This document shows positions 15,624 through 24,409 of a stretch of 55,447 nt of DNA, one piece after another (position 1 is the first letter of the stretch; every line of letters starts with the position of its first letter). The notes under the pieces are model-generated. The model was given only the letters and a program-made list of their open reading frames with translations, was not told the origin of the DNA and searched no databases. The position numbers were made by a program, and so were the translations under genes. Source of the stretch: Prevotellaceae bacterium UBA2738 (GTDB taxonomy: Bacteria; Bacteroidota; Bacteroidia; Bacteroidales; Bacteroidaceae); NCBI GenBank assembly GCA_002353585.1, contig DEJW01000024.1:24290-79736 (forward strand), written 5' to 3'.

Positions 15624-16619
15624 ATGGGTAACTTAATTGTTTCTCTCTCACCTCATGCACACGCCAACGACTCGGTGAAGAAGAATATGTATGGTGTAGT
15701 GATAGCACTGCTTCCTGCACTCCTTGCATCATTCTACTTCTTTGGTCTCGGCTCATTCATTGTGTGTCTCATGAGCGTGGCAGCCTGCCTGTTCTTTGAG
15801 TGGGCTATCTGCAAGCTTTTTCTTAAGAAAGAGCCATCACTGCTTGATGGGTCTGCCCTCGTCACAGGTCTTCTGCTGGGCATGAACCTTCCATCTAACT
15901 TCCCTCTGTGGATGATTATCGTTGGTGCACTCGTTGCCATCGGCGTAGGAAAGATGACATTCGGCGGACTGGGACAGAATCCTTTCAACCCTGCACTCGT
16001 AGGACGTTGCTTCCTTCTCGTCTCTTTTCCAACAGCTATGACCACATGGCCTAAGGCTGGACAGCTGATGGAATATGCTGATGCTGAGACTGGTGCTACA
16101 CCTCTTTATTTAATGCAGGAAGCTATCAAGGGCAATGCTGATGCACTGACCAAACTGCCTTCTGCATGGGATATGTTCCTCGGCAACACTCCTGAGGGTG
16201 CTGGTTCTATAGGTGAGATATGTGCTCTGGCTCTTTTCCTCGGACTCTGCTTCATGCTCTGGAGAAAGATTATTACATGGCACATCCCTGTATCTATCAT
16301 CTGCACCGTATTCATAATCGCTGGTCTGTTGCACCTTGCTAACTGCAACACTTATGCTGACCCATTCCAGGTTATCTTCTCTGGTGGTCTGATGCTCGGC
16401 GCTATCTTCATGGCTACCGACTACGTTACATCACCTATGACCCACAAGGGACAGATTATCTATGGTGTTGCCATCGGTGCTCTCACGATTATTATCCGTA
16501 ACTGGGGTGCTTACCCAGAGGGTATGTCATTCGCCATTCTCATCATGAATGCGTTTACACCTCTTATTAATACGTATATCAAGCCTACTCGCTTCGGTGA
16601 GGTTCCGGCTGCTAAATAA
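15624..16619 (+). CDS. rnfD: RnfD membrane subunit
   Basis: This is a 331-residue polytopic protein with about ten hydrophobic segments. Family blocks include LLDGSALVTGLLLGMNLP, GLGQNPFNPALVG and FMATDYVTSPMTHKGQ. The ETGATPL sequence contains the expected flavinylation threonine (residue 159), where FMN is linked through a phosphoester. RnfD carries electrons and coupled ions across the inner membrane. It lies 39 bp after rnfC. Confidence 0.95.
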   Translation: MGNLIVSLSPHAHANDSVKKNMYGVVIALLPALLASFYFFGLGSFIVCLMSVAACLFFEWAICKLFLKKEPSLLDGSALVTGLLLGMNLPSNFPLWMIIVGALVAIGVGKMTFGGLGQNPFNPALVGRCFLLVSFPTAMTTWPKAGQLMEYADAETGATPLYLMQEAIKGNADALTKLPSAWDMFLGNTPEGAGSIGEICALALFLGLCFMLWRKIITWHIPVSIICTVFIIAGLLHLANCNTYADPFQVIFSGGLMLGAIFMATDYVTSPMTHKGQIIYGVAIGALTIIIRNWGAYPEGMSFAILIMNAFTPLINTYIKPTRFGEVPAAK

Positions 16620-16634
16620 CAAGGAGGAGAAGAT

Positions 16635-17246
16635 ATGGAAAAATTAAAATCAAATCTCACTAACATGGTATGCGTACTGACCTGCATATCTGTTATATGT
16701 GGTGGTCTCCTCGCATACATCTACGGTCTTACCGAGGCTCCTATCAAGGCTGCCAGCGATAAGGCTCTGGCAGACGGTATCACAGCCGTAATGGGTAGCG
16801 ACAATGTCAAGGTGGAAGACCCTAACGGCACTGAGATAGTACGCAATGTTGACGGCAAAGACCTCACCTTCACTGTTTACAAGACAGATAAGGGAACAGC
16901 CGTTAAGTCAACCGACCCTAATGCCTTCGGTGGCAATCTCACCATCCTCGTAGGTTTTGATGAGAAGTGCAACATCTTAGGCTACACAGTGCTCGAAAAT
17001 AACGAGACACCTGGTCTTGGTGCTAAGTGTCCTGACTGGTTCCAGAAGGGCAATCCTGGCAACATCATCGGCATGAACCCAGGCAAGAACAACATGACCG
17101 TTTCTAAGGACGGTGGTAAGGTGGATGCCATCACAGCTTCTACCATCACGTCTCGCGCATTCCTTCGCGCAGTGCAGCAGGCTTATGCCACACTGGCTGA
17201 ATCAGCAGACTCTACCACAGGTGCAACAAAACAAGAAAATAAATAA
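16635..17246 (+). CDS. rnfG: RnfG, flavin-bearing subunit
   Basis: This is a 203-residue protein with one N-terminal membrane helix (about residues 10-31) and an FMN-binding domain. The family block YTVLENNETPGLGAKC is present. The flavinylation site reads DAITASTITS (164-173) rather than the more usual S/T-G-A-T core; T170 is the expected FMN-carrying residue. The upstream AGGAGGAG motif is an unusually good Shine-Dalgarno for this genome. Confidence 0.93.
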   Translation: MEKLKSNLTNMVCVLTCISVICGGLLAYIYGLTEAPIKAASDKALADGITAVMGSDNVKVEDPNGTEIVRNVDGKDLTFTVYKTDKGTAVKSTDPNAFGGNLTILVGFDEKCNILGYTVLENNETPGLGAKCPDWFQKGNPGNIIGMNPGKNNMTVSKDGGKVDAITASTITSRAFLRAVQQAYATLAESADSTTGATKQENK

Positions 17247-17260
17247 AGGAGGTCCTTACT

Positions 17261-17845
17261 ATGAGTAAATTCGGAATTATATTGAATGGCATCATCAAGG
17301 AGAACCCTACCTTTGTATTGATGCTCGGCATGTGTCCTACACTTGCCACCACAACAAGCGCAACAAACGGCTTGATGATGGGTCTTGCTACCATGGCGGT
17401 GCTTATATTCTCAAATATAATCATCTCTGCCATCAAGAACCTCACACCAGACATGGTACACATCCCTGTCTATATCGTGGTTATAGCAACCCTCGTGACT
17501 ATCGTACAGCTCATTATCAAGGCTTATGCCCCAGAGGTTGACAAGTCACTTGGATTGTTCATCCCACTGATTGTGGTTAACTGTATCATCCTTGGTCGTG
17601 CAGAGTCTTTCGCAGGAAAGAACTCACCTATCGACTCAGCGATGGATGGTATCGGTATCGGACTTGGTTTTACCATTGGTCTTACTACTCTCGGCATATT
17701 CCGTGAGCTTCTCGGCAACGGCACCATCTTCGACTGCCGCCTCATACCAGAAGACTTCGGCATGCTGATATTCATTCTCCCTCCAGGAGCATTCCTCACC
17801 CTGGGATACATCATTGCAGTAATCAATCGTTTTAAGAAGGCTTAA
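17261..17845 (+). CDS. rnfE: RnfE membrane subunit
   Basis: This is a 194-residue protein with about six membrane segments. It starts with the family-like IILNGIIKENPTFVLMLGMC and contains INCIILGRAESFA-like (VVNCIILGRAESFAGKNSP) and LGIFRELLGNGTIF blocks. RnfA and RnfE form the related pair that holds a 2Fe-2S cluster between them in the membrane. AGGAGG lies upstream of the ATG. Confidence 0.95.
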   Translation: MSKFGIILNGIIKENPTFVLMLGMCPTLATTTSATNGLMMGLATMAVLIFSNIIISAIKNLTPDMVHIPVYIVVIATLVTIVQLIIKAYAPEVDKSLGLFIPLIVVNCIILGRAESFAGKNSPIDSAMDGIGIGLGFTIGLTTLGIFRELLGNGTIFDCRLIPEDFGMLIFILPPGAFLTLGYIIAVINRFKKA

Positions 17846-17851
17846 TAGAAT

Positions 17852-18454
17852 ATGGAATACCTATTGATTTTCATCGCTGCGATATTCGTCAATAATATCG
17901 TACTCAGCCAGTTCCTCGGCATCTGCCCTTTCCTCGGCGTCAGCCAGAAGGTCAGCACCTCACTCGGTATGTCGGCTGCCGTAGCCTTCGTAATGCTGTT
18001 GGCTACACTCGTAACGTGGCTTCTGCAGATATACATCCTCAACCCTCTGGGCTTGGGATTCCTGCAGACCCTGTCATTCATCCTTGTCATCGCTTCCCTC
18101 GTACAGATGGTTGAGATAATCCTCAAGAAGGTTTCTCCCCCACTCTATCAGGCACTTGGCGTATTCCTTCCACTTATCACCACCAACTGTGCAGTGCTCG
18201 GTGTAGCTATTCTCTGTGTACAGAAGGATTACAACCTCCTTATGTCACTCGACTATGCTATCGCATCTGCCCTTGGTTTCGGTTTGGCTCTCGTCCTCTT
18301 CGCAGGACTTCGTGAGCAGTTGGAGTATGCTTCAGTACCAAAGGGAATGAAAGGTATTTCTATCACACTCGTTACAGCCTCACTTCTCGCACTTGCCTTC
18401 ATGGGCTTCAGCGGAGTTGACGGAGGTCTGAAGCAGCTCTTCGGAGTTGAGTAA
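17852..18454 (+). CDS. rnfA: RnfA membrane subunit
   Basis: This is a 200-residue protein with about six membrane segments. It contains the family blocks FVNNIVLSQFLGICPFLGVS and LPLITTNCAVLGVAIL, whose cysteines ligate the cluster shared with RnfE. It is the last gene of the rseC-rnfBCDGEA operon, starts 7 bp after rnfE, and is followed by two terminator hairpins. Confidence 0.96.
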   Translation: MEYLLIFIAAIFVNNIVLSQFLGICPFLGVSQKVSTSLGMSAAVAFVMLLATLVTWLLQIYILNPLGLGFLQTLSFILVIASLVQMVEIILKKVSPPLYQALGVFLPLITTNCAVLGVAILCVQKDYNLLMSLDYAIASALGFGLALVLFAGLREQLEYASVPKGMKGISITLVTASLLALAFMGFSGVDGGLKQLFGVE

Positions 18455-18488
18455 TGAGACGTGATTAATTCACCTATAGAGACTCATG

Positions 18489-18516
18489 CCCGTGTCTCTA
18501 ATGAGCACGGGATTAT
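18489..18516 (+). terminator. First hairpin after rnfA
   Basis: CCCGTG (18489-18494) pairs with CACGGG (18506-18511), followed by an imperfect T-rich tract. The loop TCTCTAATGAG matches the centre of the terminator at 6089-6116. It may be a weak first terminator. Confidence 0.55.
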
Positions 18517-18534
18517 TTGTGTTTGTGTTGTTGT

Positions 18535-18567
18535 CTCCTCTCGCCGTGAGGCGGGGGGAGATTTTTT
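18535..18567 (+). terminator. Strong terminator of the rnf operon
   Basis: An 11-bp stem (CTCCTCTCGCC with GGCGGGGGGAG, including G-U pairs) carries a GTGA tetraloop and is followed by ATTTTTT. Confidence 0.85.
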
Positions 18568-18802
18568 ATGCTTTTATAAATATTTATAAATAGAGGAAGA
18601 AAAGTAACCATTGCACACTCCCGATGAAAGTGAGAAGGAATTGTTGCACACTAAAAAACGATGTGCGCAACAAGCGCATTTTTATTGTGAAAAAAAATAA
18701 AAAAACTATCCCATGTCAGTTATATTTGGTAACTTTGTCATGAGAAGTACAAGGTGACTAAGTACAAGGTACAAAATTAAGATAACCAGAAAGACAAGGA
18801 AA
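18568..18802. other. Gap before the acyl-CoA synthetase gene
   Basis: No gene is seen here. It holds a direct repeat TTGCACACT (18612 and 18643), a small hairpin around ATGTGCGC/GCGCAT, a -7-like TAACTTTG at 18730-18737 without a clear -33 box, and a loose AAGTACAAGGTGACTAAGTA repeat. The -7 box is the likely promoter of the next gene. Confidence 0.5.
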
Positions 18803-20509
18803 ATGGCAGTTTTTGAGAAGTATCTGAAGAAGAAGGATTTTTCTTCGTACGAGGATTTCATGGATACATTTAAGATTGACGTACCAGTGCATTTCAACTT
18901 CGGATATGATGTGGTGGATGTCTATGCTGAAAAGCAACCTGAGAAGGTGGCTATAACATGGACGGACGGACACAGCGTAAAGTATGATGTGACATACAAT
19001 GACCTGAAGGAGAAATCGGACAAAATAGCGAGTTTTCTTCAGGGCATAGGCATAGAAAAGGGCGACAGGGTGTTGCTGATACTGCGCCGACGCATTGAGT
19101 GGTGGTACACCATGGTGGCGCTTCACAAGTTAGGGGCTGTGGCGATACCTGCCAATCACCAGTTGAGCGATAAGGACATAGCCTACCGTTGCATAGCTGC
19201 TGGTGTGAAGGCTATTATCTGTTGCGATACTACATACGTGATGGAGAATGTGCAGAAAGCCAACTATTTTGCTAATGAAGTACACCACCTTATATACGTA
19301 AACGACGGCAATTCGCCAAAGGTTGAGGATGAGGAGTGGATAGACTTCTGGAAGGCTGTGAATGAGGCTCCTGAGTTTAAGCCTATGAAAAGGGTGAACA
19401 TGTCGAGCGACAATATGCTGATATACTTCACCTCTGGCACTACCAGCCATCCTAAGATGGTGGTGCACGATTATGCCTACCCCCTCGCCCACATACTGAC
19501 GGCACGCTTCTGGCAGTGTCTCAATGAAGAGTCACGTCTGCTTACGGTGACTGACTCGTCATGGGTCATGGCAGTGTGGGGGATGCTGTATGGTCAGCTG
19601 CTGGTGGGAGCGACCGTTGTGGTATATGACTACGAAGGAAAATTTGATGCTGCCAATCTCCTGCATGTAATAGAAGACTGCCGTGTGACATCCTTCTTCT
19701 CTCCGCCTACGGTGTATCGTTTTATGCTCAATGAGGACTTGACGAAATACGACCTCTCTTCTCTGACCTATTGCGTAGTGGCTGGCGAACTTGCCCACCG
19801 TCATGTGTATGATGACTGGAAGAAATATACTGGCATAGAGATGAAGGAGTGCTACGGACAGACCGAGGTGGGACTGGTGACAGGTTTCTTCCCTTGGGTA
19901 GAGAGTCGCACGGGTTCCATCGGCAAGGCGAGTCCGCTCTACAGCATGGATTTGCTCAATGAGAATATGGAGGTTTGCGGTGTTGACGAGGTCGGTCAGG
20001 TAGCCATTCGCATAGACCGTGGTCGTCCGCTTGGTGTGTTTAAGGAGTATTTCAAGGACAAGGATGCCATGGAGCGCAACAATCACGATGGTTATTACTT
20101 CACAGGCGATCTGGCACGCAAGGACAAAAACGGTTACTACTGGTTCGTGTCTCGCGCCGATGACGTTATCAAGTCGAGCGGCTATCGCATCTCTCCTTCT
20201 GAGGTGGAGACAGCCCTTATGCTCCACCCTGCCGTATTGGAATGTGCCGTGACAGGAGTGCCTGACGAGGTTCGCGGTCAGCTTATCAAGGCAACCATAG
20301 TGCTCAAGTCCCTGTTCCAGAACGAGGCTGGTCCGAAACTTGCCAAGGAGATACAGGAATTCTGCAAGATGCAGACCTCACCTTATAAATATCCGCGCGT
20401 AGTGGAGTTTGTGCAAGAACTGCCTCGCACCACTACAGGAAAAATCAGGAGGGCAGCAATACGCCGACAAGACGTCATCTTAGGGACAAAGAGACAAGGG
20501 ACAAGGTGA
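18803..20509 (+). CDS. Acyl-CoA synthetase (AMP-forming), medium-chain type
   Basis: This is a 568-residue member of the ANL adenylate-forming superfamily. The AMP-binding P-loop reads YFTSGTTSHPK, the adenine-contacting motif KECYGQTE, and the hinge and C-terminal motifs YYFTGDLARKDKNGYYWF and RADDVIKSSGYRI. PRTTTGKIRR near the end contains the catalytic lysine. It activates a carboxylic acid to acyl-AMP and then acyl-CoA. Similarity to ACSM-type enzymes suggests a medium- or short-chain or branched acid, but the substrate is not fixed by sequence. It converges with uvrB, leaving only 17 bp between the stops. Confidence 0.88.
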   Translation: MAVFEKYLKKKDFSSYEDFMDTFKIDVPVHFNFGYDVVDVYAEKQPEKVAITWTDGHSVKYDVTYNDLKEKSDKIASFLQGIGIEKGDRVLLILRRRIEWWYTMVALHKLGAVAIPANHQLSDKDIAYRCIAAGVKAIICCDTTYVMENVQKANYFANEVHHLIYVNDGNSPKVEDEEWIDFWKAVNEAPEFKPMKRVNMSSDNMLIYFTSGTTSHPKMVVHDYAYPLAHILTARFWQCLNEESRLLTVTDSSWVMAVWGMLYGQLLVGATVVVYDYEGKFDAANLLHVIEDCRVTSFFSPPTVYRFMLNEDLTKYDLSSLTYCVVAGELAHRHVYDDWKKYTGIEMKECYGQTEVGLVTGFFPWVESRTGSIGKASPLYSMDLLNENMEVCGVDEVGQVAIRIDRGRPLGVFKEYFKDKDAMERNNHDGYYFTGDLARKDKNGYYWFVSRADDVIKSSGYRISPSEVETALMLHPAVLECAVTGVPDEVRGQLIKATIVLKSLFQNEAGPKLAKEIQEFCKMQTSPYKYPRVVEFVQELPRTTTGKIRRAAIRRQDVILGTKRQGTR

Positions 20510-20526
20510 CAAAGTTTTTCAAGAGT

Positions 20527-22599
20527 TTAAGCTTTCAGGTGCTTCTGTAGGGAGAGCACCTCATCGCGATATTGTGCAGCAAGGAGGAAGTCAAGGTTTT
20601 TGGCTGCCTCCTTCATCTTTTCAGTAGCATAGTCGATAGCCTTGCGTATCTGGTCATCCGTCATAGAGTTGACTATAGGGTCTGCAGCCATGGCATAGTC
20701 GTTGTTGTCTGGTTCCATATATGGTACAGGCTCGTTCTTCCTCAGTTGTGCAATAGATGCAGTCACAACAGCTTTTGCCTTGCTACTGCTGGTATTCTCG
20801 CCTTTCACTATTGTTTCTCTGTTGAGGTCTTTCTTTATCTGCTGTGGTGTTATGCCATGTTCCTCGTTATATGCTATCTGCTTAGCCCTGCGGCGGTTGG
20901 TCTCGTCAATGGTCTGTTGCATAGACTCAGTTATGCTGTCAGCATACATTATCACCATACCCTCCACATTACGTGCTGCTCGTCCTGCTGTCTGCGTGAG
21001 CGAGGTACGGTTACGCAAGAATCCTTCCTTATCTGCATCCATTATAGCCACAAGAGAAACCTCTGGCAAATCCAACCCCTCTCGTAGCAAGTTAATACCC
21101 ACCAACACATCATACTCTCCTGCTCGCAAGGCGTTCAATATCTGTACCCTATCGAGTGTTGTCACATCAGAGTGTATGTAGTTTGTCTTCACACCCTGGT
21201 TGAGCAGATACTCCGTAAACTCCTCTGCCATACGCTTCGTGAGGGTTGTCACAAGAACTCTCTCATGACGTTCGCTACGCACCCTTATCTCTTCCAGCAA
21301 GTCGTCTATCTGGTTCTCCGTAGGGCGAACCTCTATCTTTGGGTCGAGTAGTCCTGTAGGACGTATCACCTGCTCCACCACCACGCCCTCTGCAGCTTTG
21401 AGCTCATATTCTGCAGGCGTTGCCGAAACGTATATTACCTGGTTCAGCAGTTGTTCAAACTCCTCGAAGCGTAGCGGGCGGTTGTCGAAGGCTGCAGGCA
21501 GTCTGAAACCATACTCCACCAGATTCTGCTTACGACTGCGGTCGCCACCATACATAGCCCTTATCTGTGGCACAGACACATGACTCTCATCTATCATCAT
21601 GAGAAAGTCTTTGGGGAAGAAGTCAAACAGGCAGTATGGTCGCTCACCAGGTTCTCTGCCGTCAAAATATCTCGAATAGTTTTCTATGCCCGAACAGTGT
21701 CCCAGCTCCTTAATCATCTCCAGGTCATACTCCACACGTTCCTTTATACGCTGAGCTTTCAGGTCATCACCTATCTCCTTGAAATATTCTATCTGTGCCT
21801 GCAGGTCATCTTGTATCATCCTTACGGCTTTTGTCTGCTGGTCCTGGGTGGTCACAAACAGGTTGGCTGGATAAATCTTATATTCGTCAAACGAGCCCTT
21901 GTGTCGATATGTGGTAGCCTCCAGTTCTTCTATGGCATCTATCTCATCATCCCAGAAGGTGACACGTAGCACCTCCTGGCTGTAAGCCATCGCTATATCC
22001 ACCGTGTCGCCCTTCACACGAAACTCGCCACGGTTCAGTTCCACATCGTTGTGCACATACTGTATCTCGACCAGACGGCGTAGAAACTCGTCACGGTCTA
22101 TCGTCTGTCCTTTCTTTATAGATATCACGCTACCCTGCATCGTGGCTGGTCCACCCATACCATATATACATGATACCGAACTTATCACCACCACATCGCG
22201 TCTGCCTGACAGCAGTGCCGTGACAGCCGACAGCCTTAGGCGGTCTATGTCCTCATTTATCGCAAGGTCTTTTTCTATATATACATCCGTAGCGGGCAAG
22301 TATGATTCAGGTTGGTAGTAATCATAATATGACACGTAATACTCCACGGCATTGTCGGGGAAGAACGACTTCATCTCCTCATACAGCTGTGCAGCCAGCG
22401 TCTTGTTGTGCGACAGTATCAGTGTAGGACGTCCCACCTGCTGTATCACGTTAGCCATAGTGAACGTCTTGCCTGAGCCTGTCACACCCAGCAGCACCTG
22501 TGCAGGCACTCCGCTCTTCACTCCTTCCACCAGTTGCTCAATAGCCTCTGGCTGGTCTCCTGTCGGACGATATTTCGATGTCAGATTAAAAGTATTCAC
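20527..22599 (-). CDS. uvrB: UvrABC excision nuclease subunit B
   Basis: This 690-residue protein is of normal length. It has the Walker A motif GVTGSGKT, the beta-hairpin YYDYYQPESYLP, the DEAD-like MIDESH, helicase motifs including GINLLREGLDLPEVSL and QTAGRAARN, and a C-terminal UVR motif (IDYATEKMKEAAKNLDFLLAAQYRDE) that binds UvrC. UvrB verifies DNA damage in nucleotide excision repair. A minus-strand -7 box TACCTTTG (plus 22625-22632) lies just upstream, so its leader is short. Confidence 0.98.
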   Translation of the reverse strand: MNTFNLTSKYRPTGDQPEAIEQLVEGVKSGVPAQVLLGVTGSGKTFTMANVIQQVGRPTLILSHNKTLAAQLYEEMKSFFPDNAVEYYVSYYDYYQPESYLPATDVYIEKDLAINEDIDRLRLSAVTALLSGRRDVVVISSVSCIYGMGGPATMQGSVISIKKGQTIDRDEFLRRLVEIQYVHNDVELNRGEFRVKGDTVDIAMAYSQEVLRVTFWDDEIDAIEELEATTYRHKGSFDEYKIYPANLFVTTQDQQTKAVRMIQDDLQAQIEYFKEIGDDLKAQRIKERVEYDLEMIKELGHCSGIENYSRYFDGREPGERPYCLFDFFPKDFLMMIDESHVSVPQIRAMYGGDRSRKQNLVEYGFRLPAAFDNRPLRFEEFEQLLNQVIYVSATPAEYELKAAEGVVVEQVIRPTGLLDPKIEVRPTENQIDDLLEEIRVRSERHERVLVTTLTKRMAEEFTEYLLNQGVKTNYIHSDVTTLDRVQILNALRAGEYDVLVGINLLREGLDLPEVSLVAIMDADKEGFLRNRTSLTQTAGRAARNVEGMVIMYADSITESMQQTIDETNRRRAKQIAYNEEHGITPQQIKKDLNRETIVKGENTSSSKAKAVVTASIAQLRKNEPVPYMEPDNNDYAMAADPIVNSMTDDQIRKAIDYATEKMKEAAKNLDFLLAAQYRDEVLSLQKHLKA

Positions 22600-22624
22600 G
22601 CGTTACTATGATTAAAAGACCATG

Positions 22625-22632
22625 CAAAGGTA
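22625..22632 (-). promoter_or_regulatory. uvrB -7 box
   Basis: TACCTTTG on the minus strand lies 26 bp before the uvrB start. No clear TTTG is found at the -33 position. Confidence 0.55.
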
Positions 22633-22667
22633 ATATTTTTTTCTTAATAATTCTAAAAAACTACCAT

Positions 22668-22702
22668 AACTTTCAACTTTCAACTTTCAACTTTCAACTT
22701 TT
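22668..22702. repeat. Tandem 7-bp repeat (AACTTTC)5
   Basis: Five heptamers (four AACTTTC and one AACTTTT) lie between the divergent uvrB and bamD promoters. The TTTC in each unit places a -33-like element 19 bp from the bamD -7 box (TTTC at 22685-22688). Confidence 0.9.
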
Positions 22703-22716
22703 CTTAGTACCTTTGC
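22685..22716 (+). promoter_or_regulatory. bamD promoter
   Basis: TACCTTTGC at 22708-22716 is a full -7 match. TTTC (22685-22688), supplied by the heptamer repeat, sits at -33 with 19-bp spacing. Confidence 0.7.
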
Positions 22717-22735
22717 ACCTGATTTTCGAAAATTA

Positions 22736-23581
22736 ATGAGTAAGTACAACTTTTTTGCTATCATTTCAGCAGTTATTCTCCTTTGCGGTTGTGCCAAGGA
22801 GTTTAATGCAGTATACAAGTCTGACGATTATGTATACCGCTACGAGTATGCCAAGCAGCTATATGCCGAGGGTAAGTTCTCTAAGGCATCTATCTTCTTT
22901 GGCGATATGGTGACGCTGTTTAAGGGCACCGACAACGCTGAGGAATGCCTATTCCTCTACGGCATGTCATGCTATAACAGTGGCGACTACGAATCAGCTT
23001 CTGAGATATTCAAGAAGTACTACTCTTCTTATTCCAAGGGCAAGTATGCTGAGATAGCAAACTATTTCGTTGGTCAGAGTCTTTACCAGACTATACCTGA
23101 GCCACGACTCGACCAAACACCCACCGTTCAGGCTATGAAGGCTTACCAGGACTTCATCGACCTTTTCCCTTACAGCCAGTACAAGAATGATGCACAGACC
23201 AAACTTTATCAGTTGCAGGACAAACTGGTTGAGAAGGAGTTTCTCAATGCCAAGCTCTATTACAACCTTGGCACCTATTTCGGCAACTGCACCAGTGGTG
23301 GCAACAACTACGAGGCTTGCATCGTCACCTCGCAGAATGCACTCAAAGAATACCCTTACACCACCCTGCGCGAGGAGTTTGCCACTCTCATCATGAAGAG
23401 TAAATATGCTCTGGCTGTGCACAGTGTCAAGGCTAAGCAGGCAGACCGCTTTCAGGATGCTGAAGACGAGTGCTACGGATTTCTCAATGAGTATCCTGAC
23501 TCCAAAGAGCGTGCCACAGCAGAGAAATACATAACCAAATGTAAGCGATACACCGCAACAGGCGAAGTAGATAACAATTAA
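22736..23581 (+). CDS. bamD: Outer membrane assembly lipoprotein BamD
   Basis: This is a 281-residue lipoprotein. The signal peptide ends in a lipobox (ILLCGC), giving an acylated Cys19. The rest is a series of TPR-like helical repeats (YAKQLYAEGKFSKASIFFGDM, YGMSCYNSGDYESASEIFKKY and on), the family pattern. BamD helps BamA insert beta-barrel proteins into the outer membrane. It is the first gene of a bamD-omega-DUF4293 operon, an arrangement common in Bacteroidetes. Confidence 0.92.
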   Translation: MSKYNFFAIISAVILLCGCAKEFNAVYKSDDYVYRYEYAKQLYAEGKFSKASIFFGDMVTLFKGTDNAEECLFLYGMSCYNSGDYESASEIFKKYYSSYSKGKYAEIANYFVGQSLYQTIPEPRLDQTPTVQAMKAYQDFIDLFPYSQYKNDAQTKLYQLQDKLVEKEFLNAKLYYNLGTYFGNCTSGGNNYEACIVTSQNALKEYPYTTLREEFATLIMKSKYALAVHSVKAKQADRFQDAEDECYGFLNEYPDSKERATAEKYITKCKRYTATGEVDNN

Positions 23582-23595
23582 AACTATATAAAACA

Positions 23596-23943
23596 ATGGA
23601 CTACAAGAAGACAAAAGCTCCAACAAACACCGTTACACGCAACATCATGGACTTCTGTGAAGGCACAGACAATATCTATGAGAGCGTGGTTATCCTTGGC
23701 AAGCGTGCTAACCAGATATCTCAGGACATCAAGCAGGAGCTCAACAAGAAACTTGCTGAGTTTGCCAACTACAACGACAGTCTTGAAGAGGTATTTGAGA
23801 ACCGCGAGCAAATAGAGATAAGCCGTTACTACGAGAAACTCCCAAAGCCAACACTCATAGCTGAGGAGGAGTTCCTTAACAACGAAATCTATTGGCACGA
23901 CCCTTCTAAGGATGTCAATATCGACGACGACGACGAATATTAA
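23596..23943 (+). CDS. RNA polymerase omega subunit, Bacteroidetes type
   Basis: This is a 115-residue protein (MDYKKTKAPTNTVTRNIMDF). The segment TDNIYESVVILGKRANQIS matches the Rpb6/omega core that clamps the beta' subunit. The acidic C-terminus (DVNIDDDDEY) is typical of the Bacteroidetes form. It lies 14 bp after bamD and 5 bp before the DUF4293 gene. Confidence 0.88.
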   Translation: MDYKKTKAPTNTVTRNIMDFCEGTDNIYESVVILGKRANQISQDIKQELNKKLAEFANYNDSLEEVFENREQIEISRYYEKLPKPTLIAEEEFLNNEIYWHDPSKDVNIDDDDEY

Positions 23944-23948
23944 AAACT

Positions 23949-24311
23949 ATGTGGCAGCGTAAACAAACCATATATCTTGCTCTCATAGCCATCCTCATGG
24001 TGGTGGCAAGCATTTATGCGGTAGTGGTTATACTGCAGGTACTCGGAGGACTGATAGCAGGACTGGGATGTGCCAACATCTTCCAGTATAAGAACCGCAA
24101 GAGGCAGATGGCTCTCTGCTCCCTCGGCATCCTTATGCTTCTGGTGTGGGTAGGTTTCTTCTGCTATGACCATTACTACCTGCATGGTGGTTCTACCATG
24201 TATCCGCTTTACGCCATACTGCCCATCGTCAGCATCATCCTCTTCTGGATGGCAAAGAAAGGCATCAAGCACGACGACGACCTCGTCCGCTCTGCTGACA
24301 GATTAAGATAA
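23949..24311 (+). CDS. DUF4293-type membrane protein
   Basis: This is a 120-residue protein with four hydrophobic segments. The start MWQRKQTIYLAL and the end LVRSADRLR are hallmarks of DUF4293, a Bacteroidetes family of unknown function usually found beside the omega gene. It is the last gene of the operon and is followed by a terminator. Confidence 0.85.
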   Translation: MWQRKQTIYLALIAILMVVASIYAVVVILQVLGGLIAGLGCANIFQYKNRKRQMALCSLGILMLLVWVGFFCYDHYYLHGGSTMYPLYAILPIVSIILFWMAKKGIKHDDDLVRSADRLR

Positions 24312-24323
24312 GAAACCCTATAG

Positions 24324-24354
24324 ATAAGGCTTCCAAAAACGGAGGCCTTATTTT
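24324..24354 (+). terminator. Intrinsic terminator of the bamD operon
   Basis: ATAAGGCTTCC pairs with GGAGGCCTTAT (one G-U pair) around a 6-nt loop and is followed by TTTTCT. Confidence 0.85.
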
Positions 24355-24409
24355 CTCCCCCAACCTTTATTAAATATATAATAACTAACCTATAATTACA
24401 ACCAAAGCA

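Noticed and set aside
19559..20227. 222-residue minus-strand open frame
   Set aside because: Lies fully within the acyl-CoA synthetase gene, which has all family motifs; the reverse frame has no recognisable protein pattern.
22994..23626. 210-residue minus-strand open frame across bamD
   Set aside because: Antisense shadow of bamD and the start of the omega gene; no promoter or family pattern.
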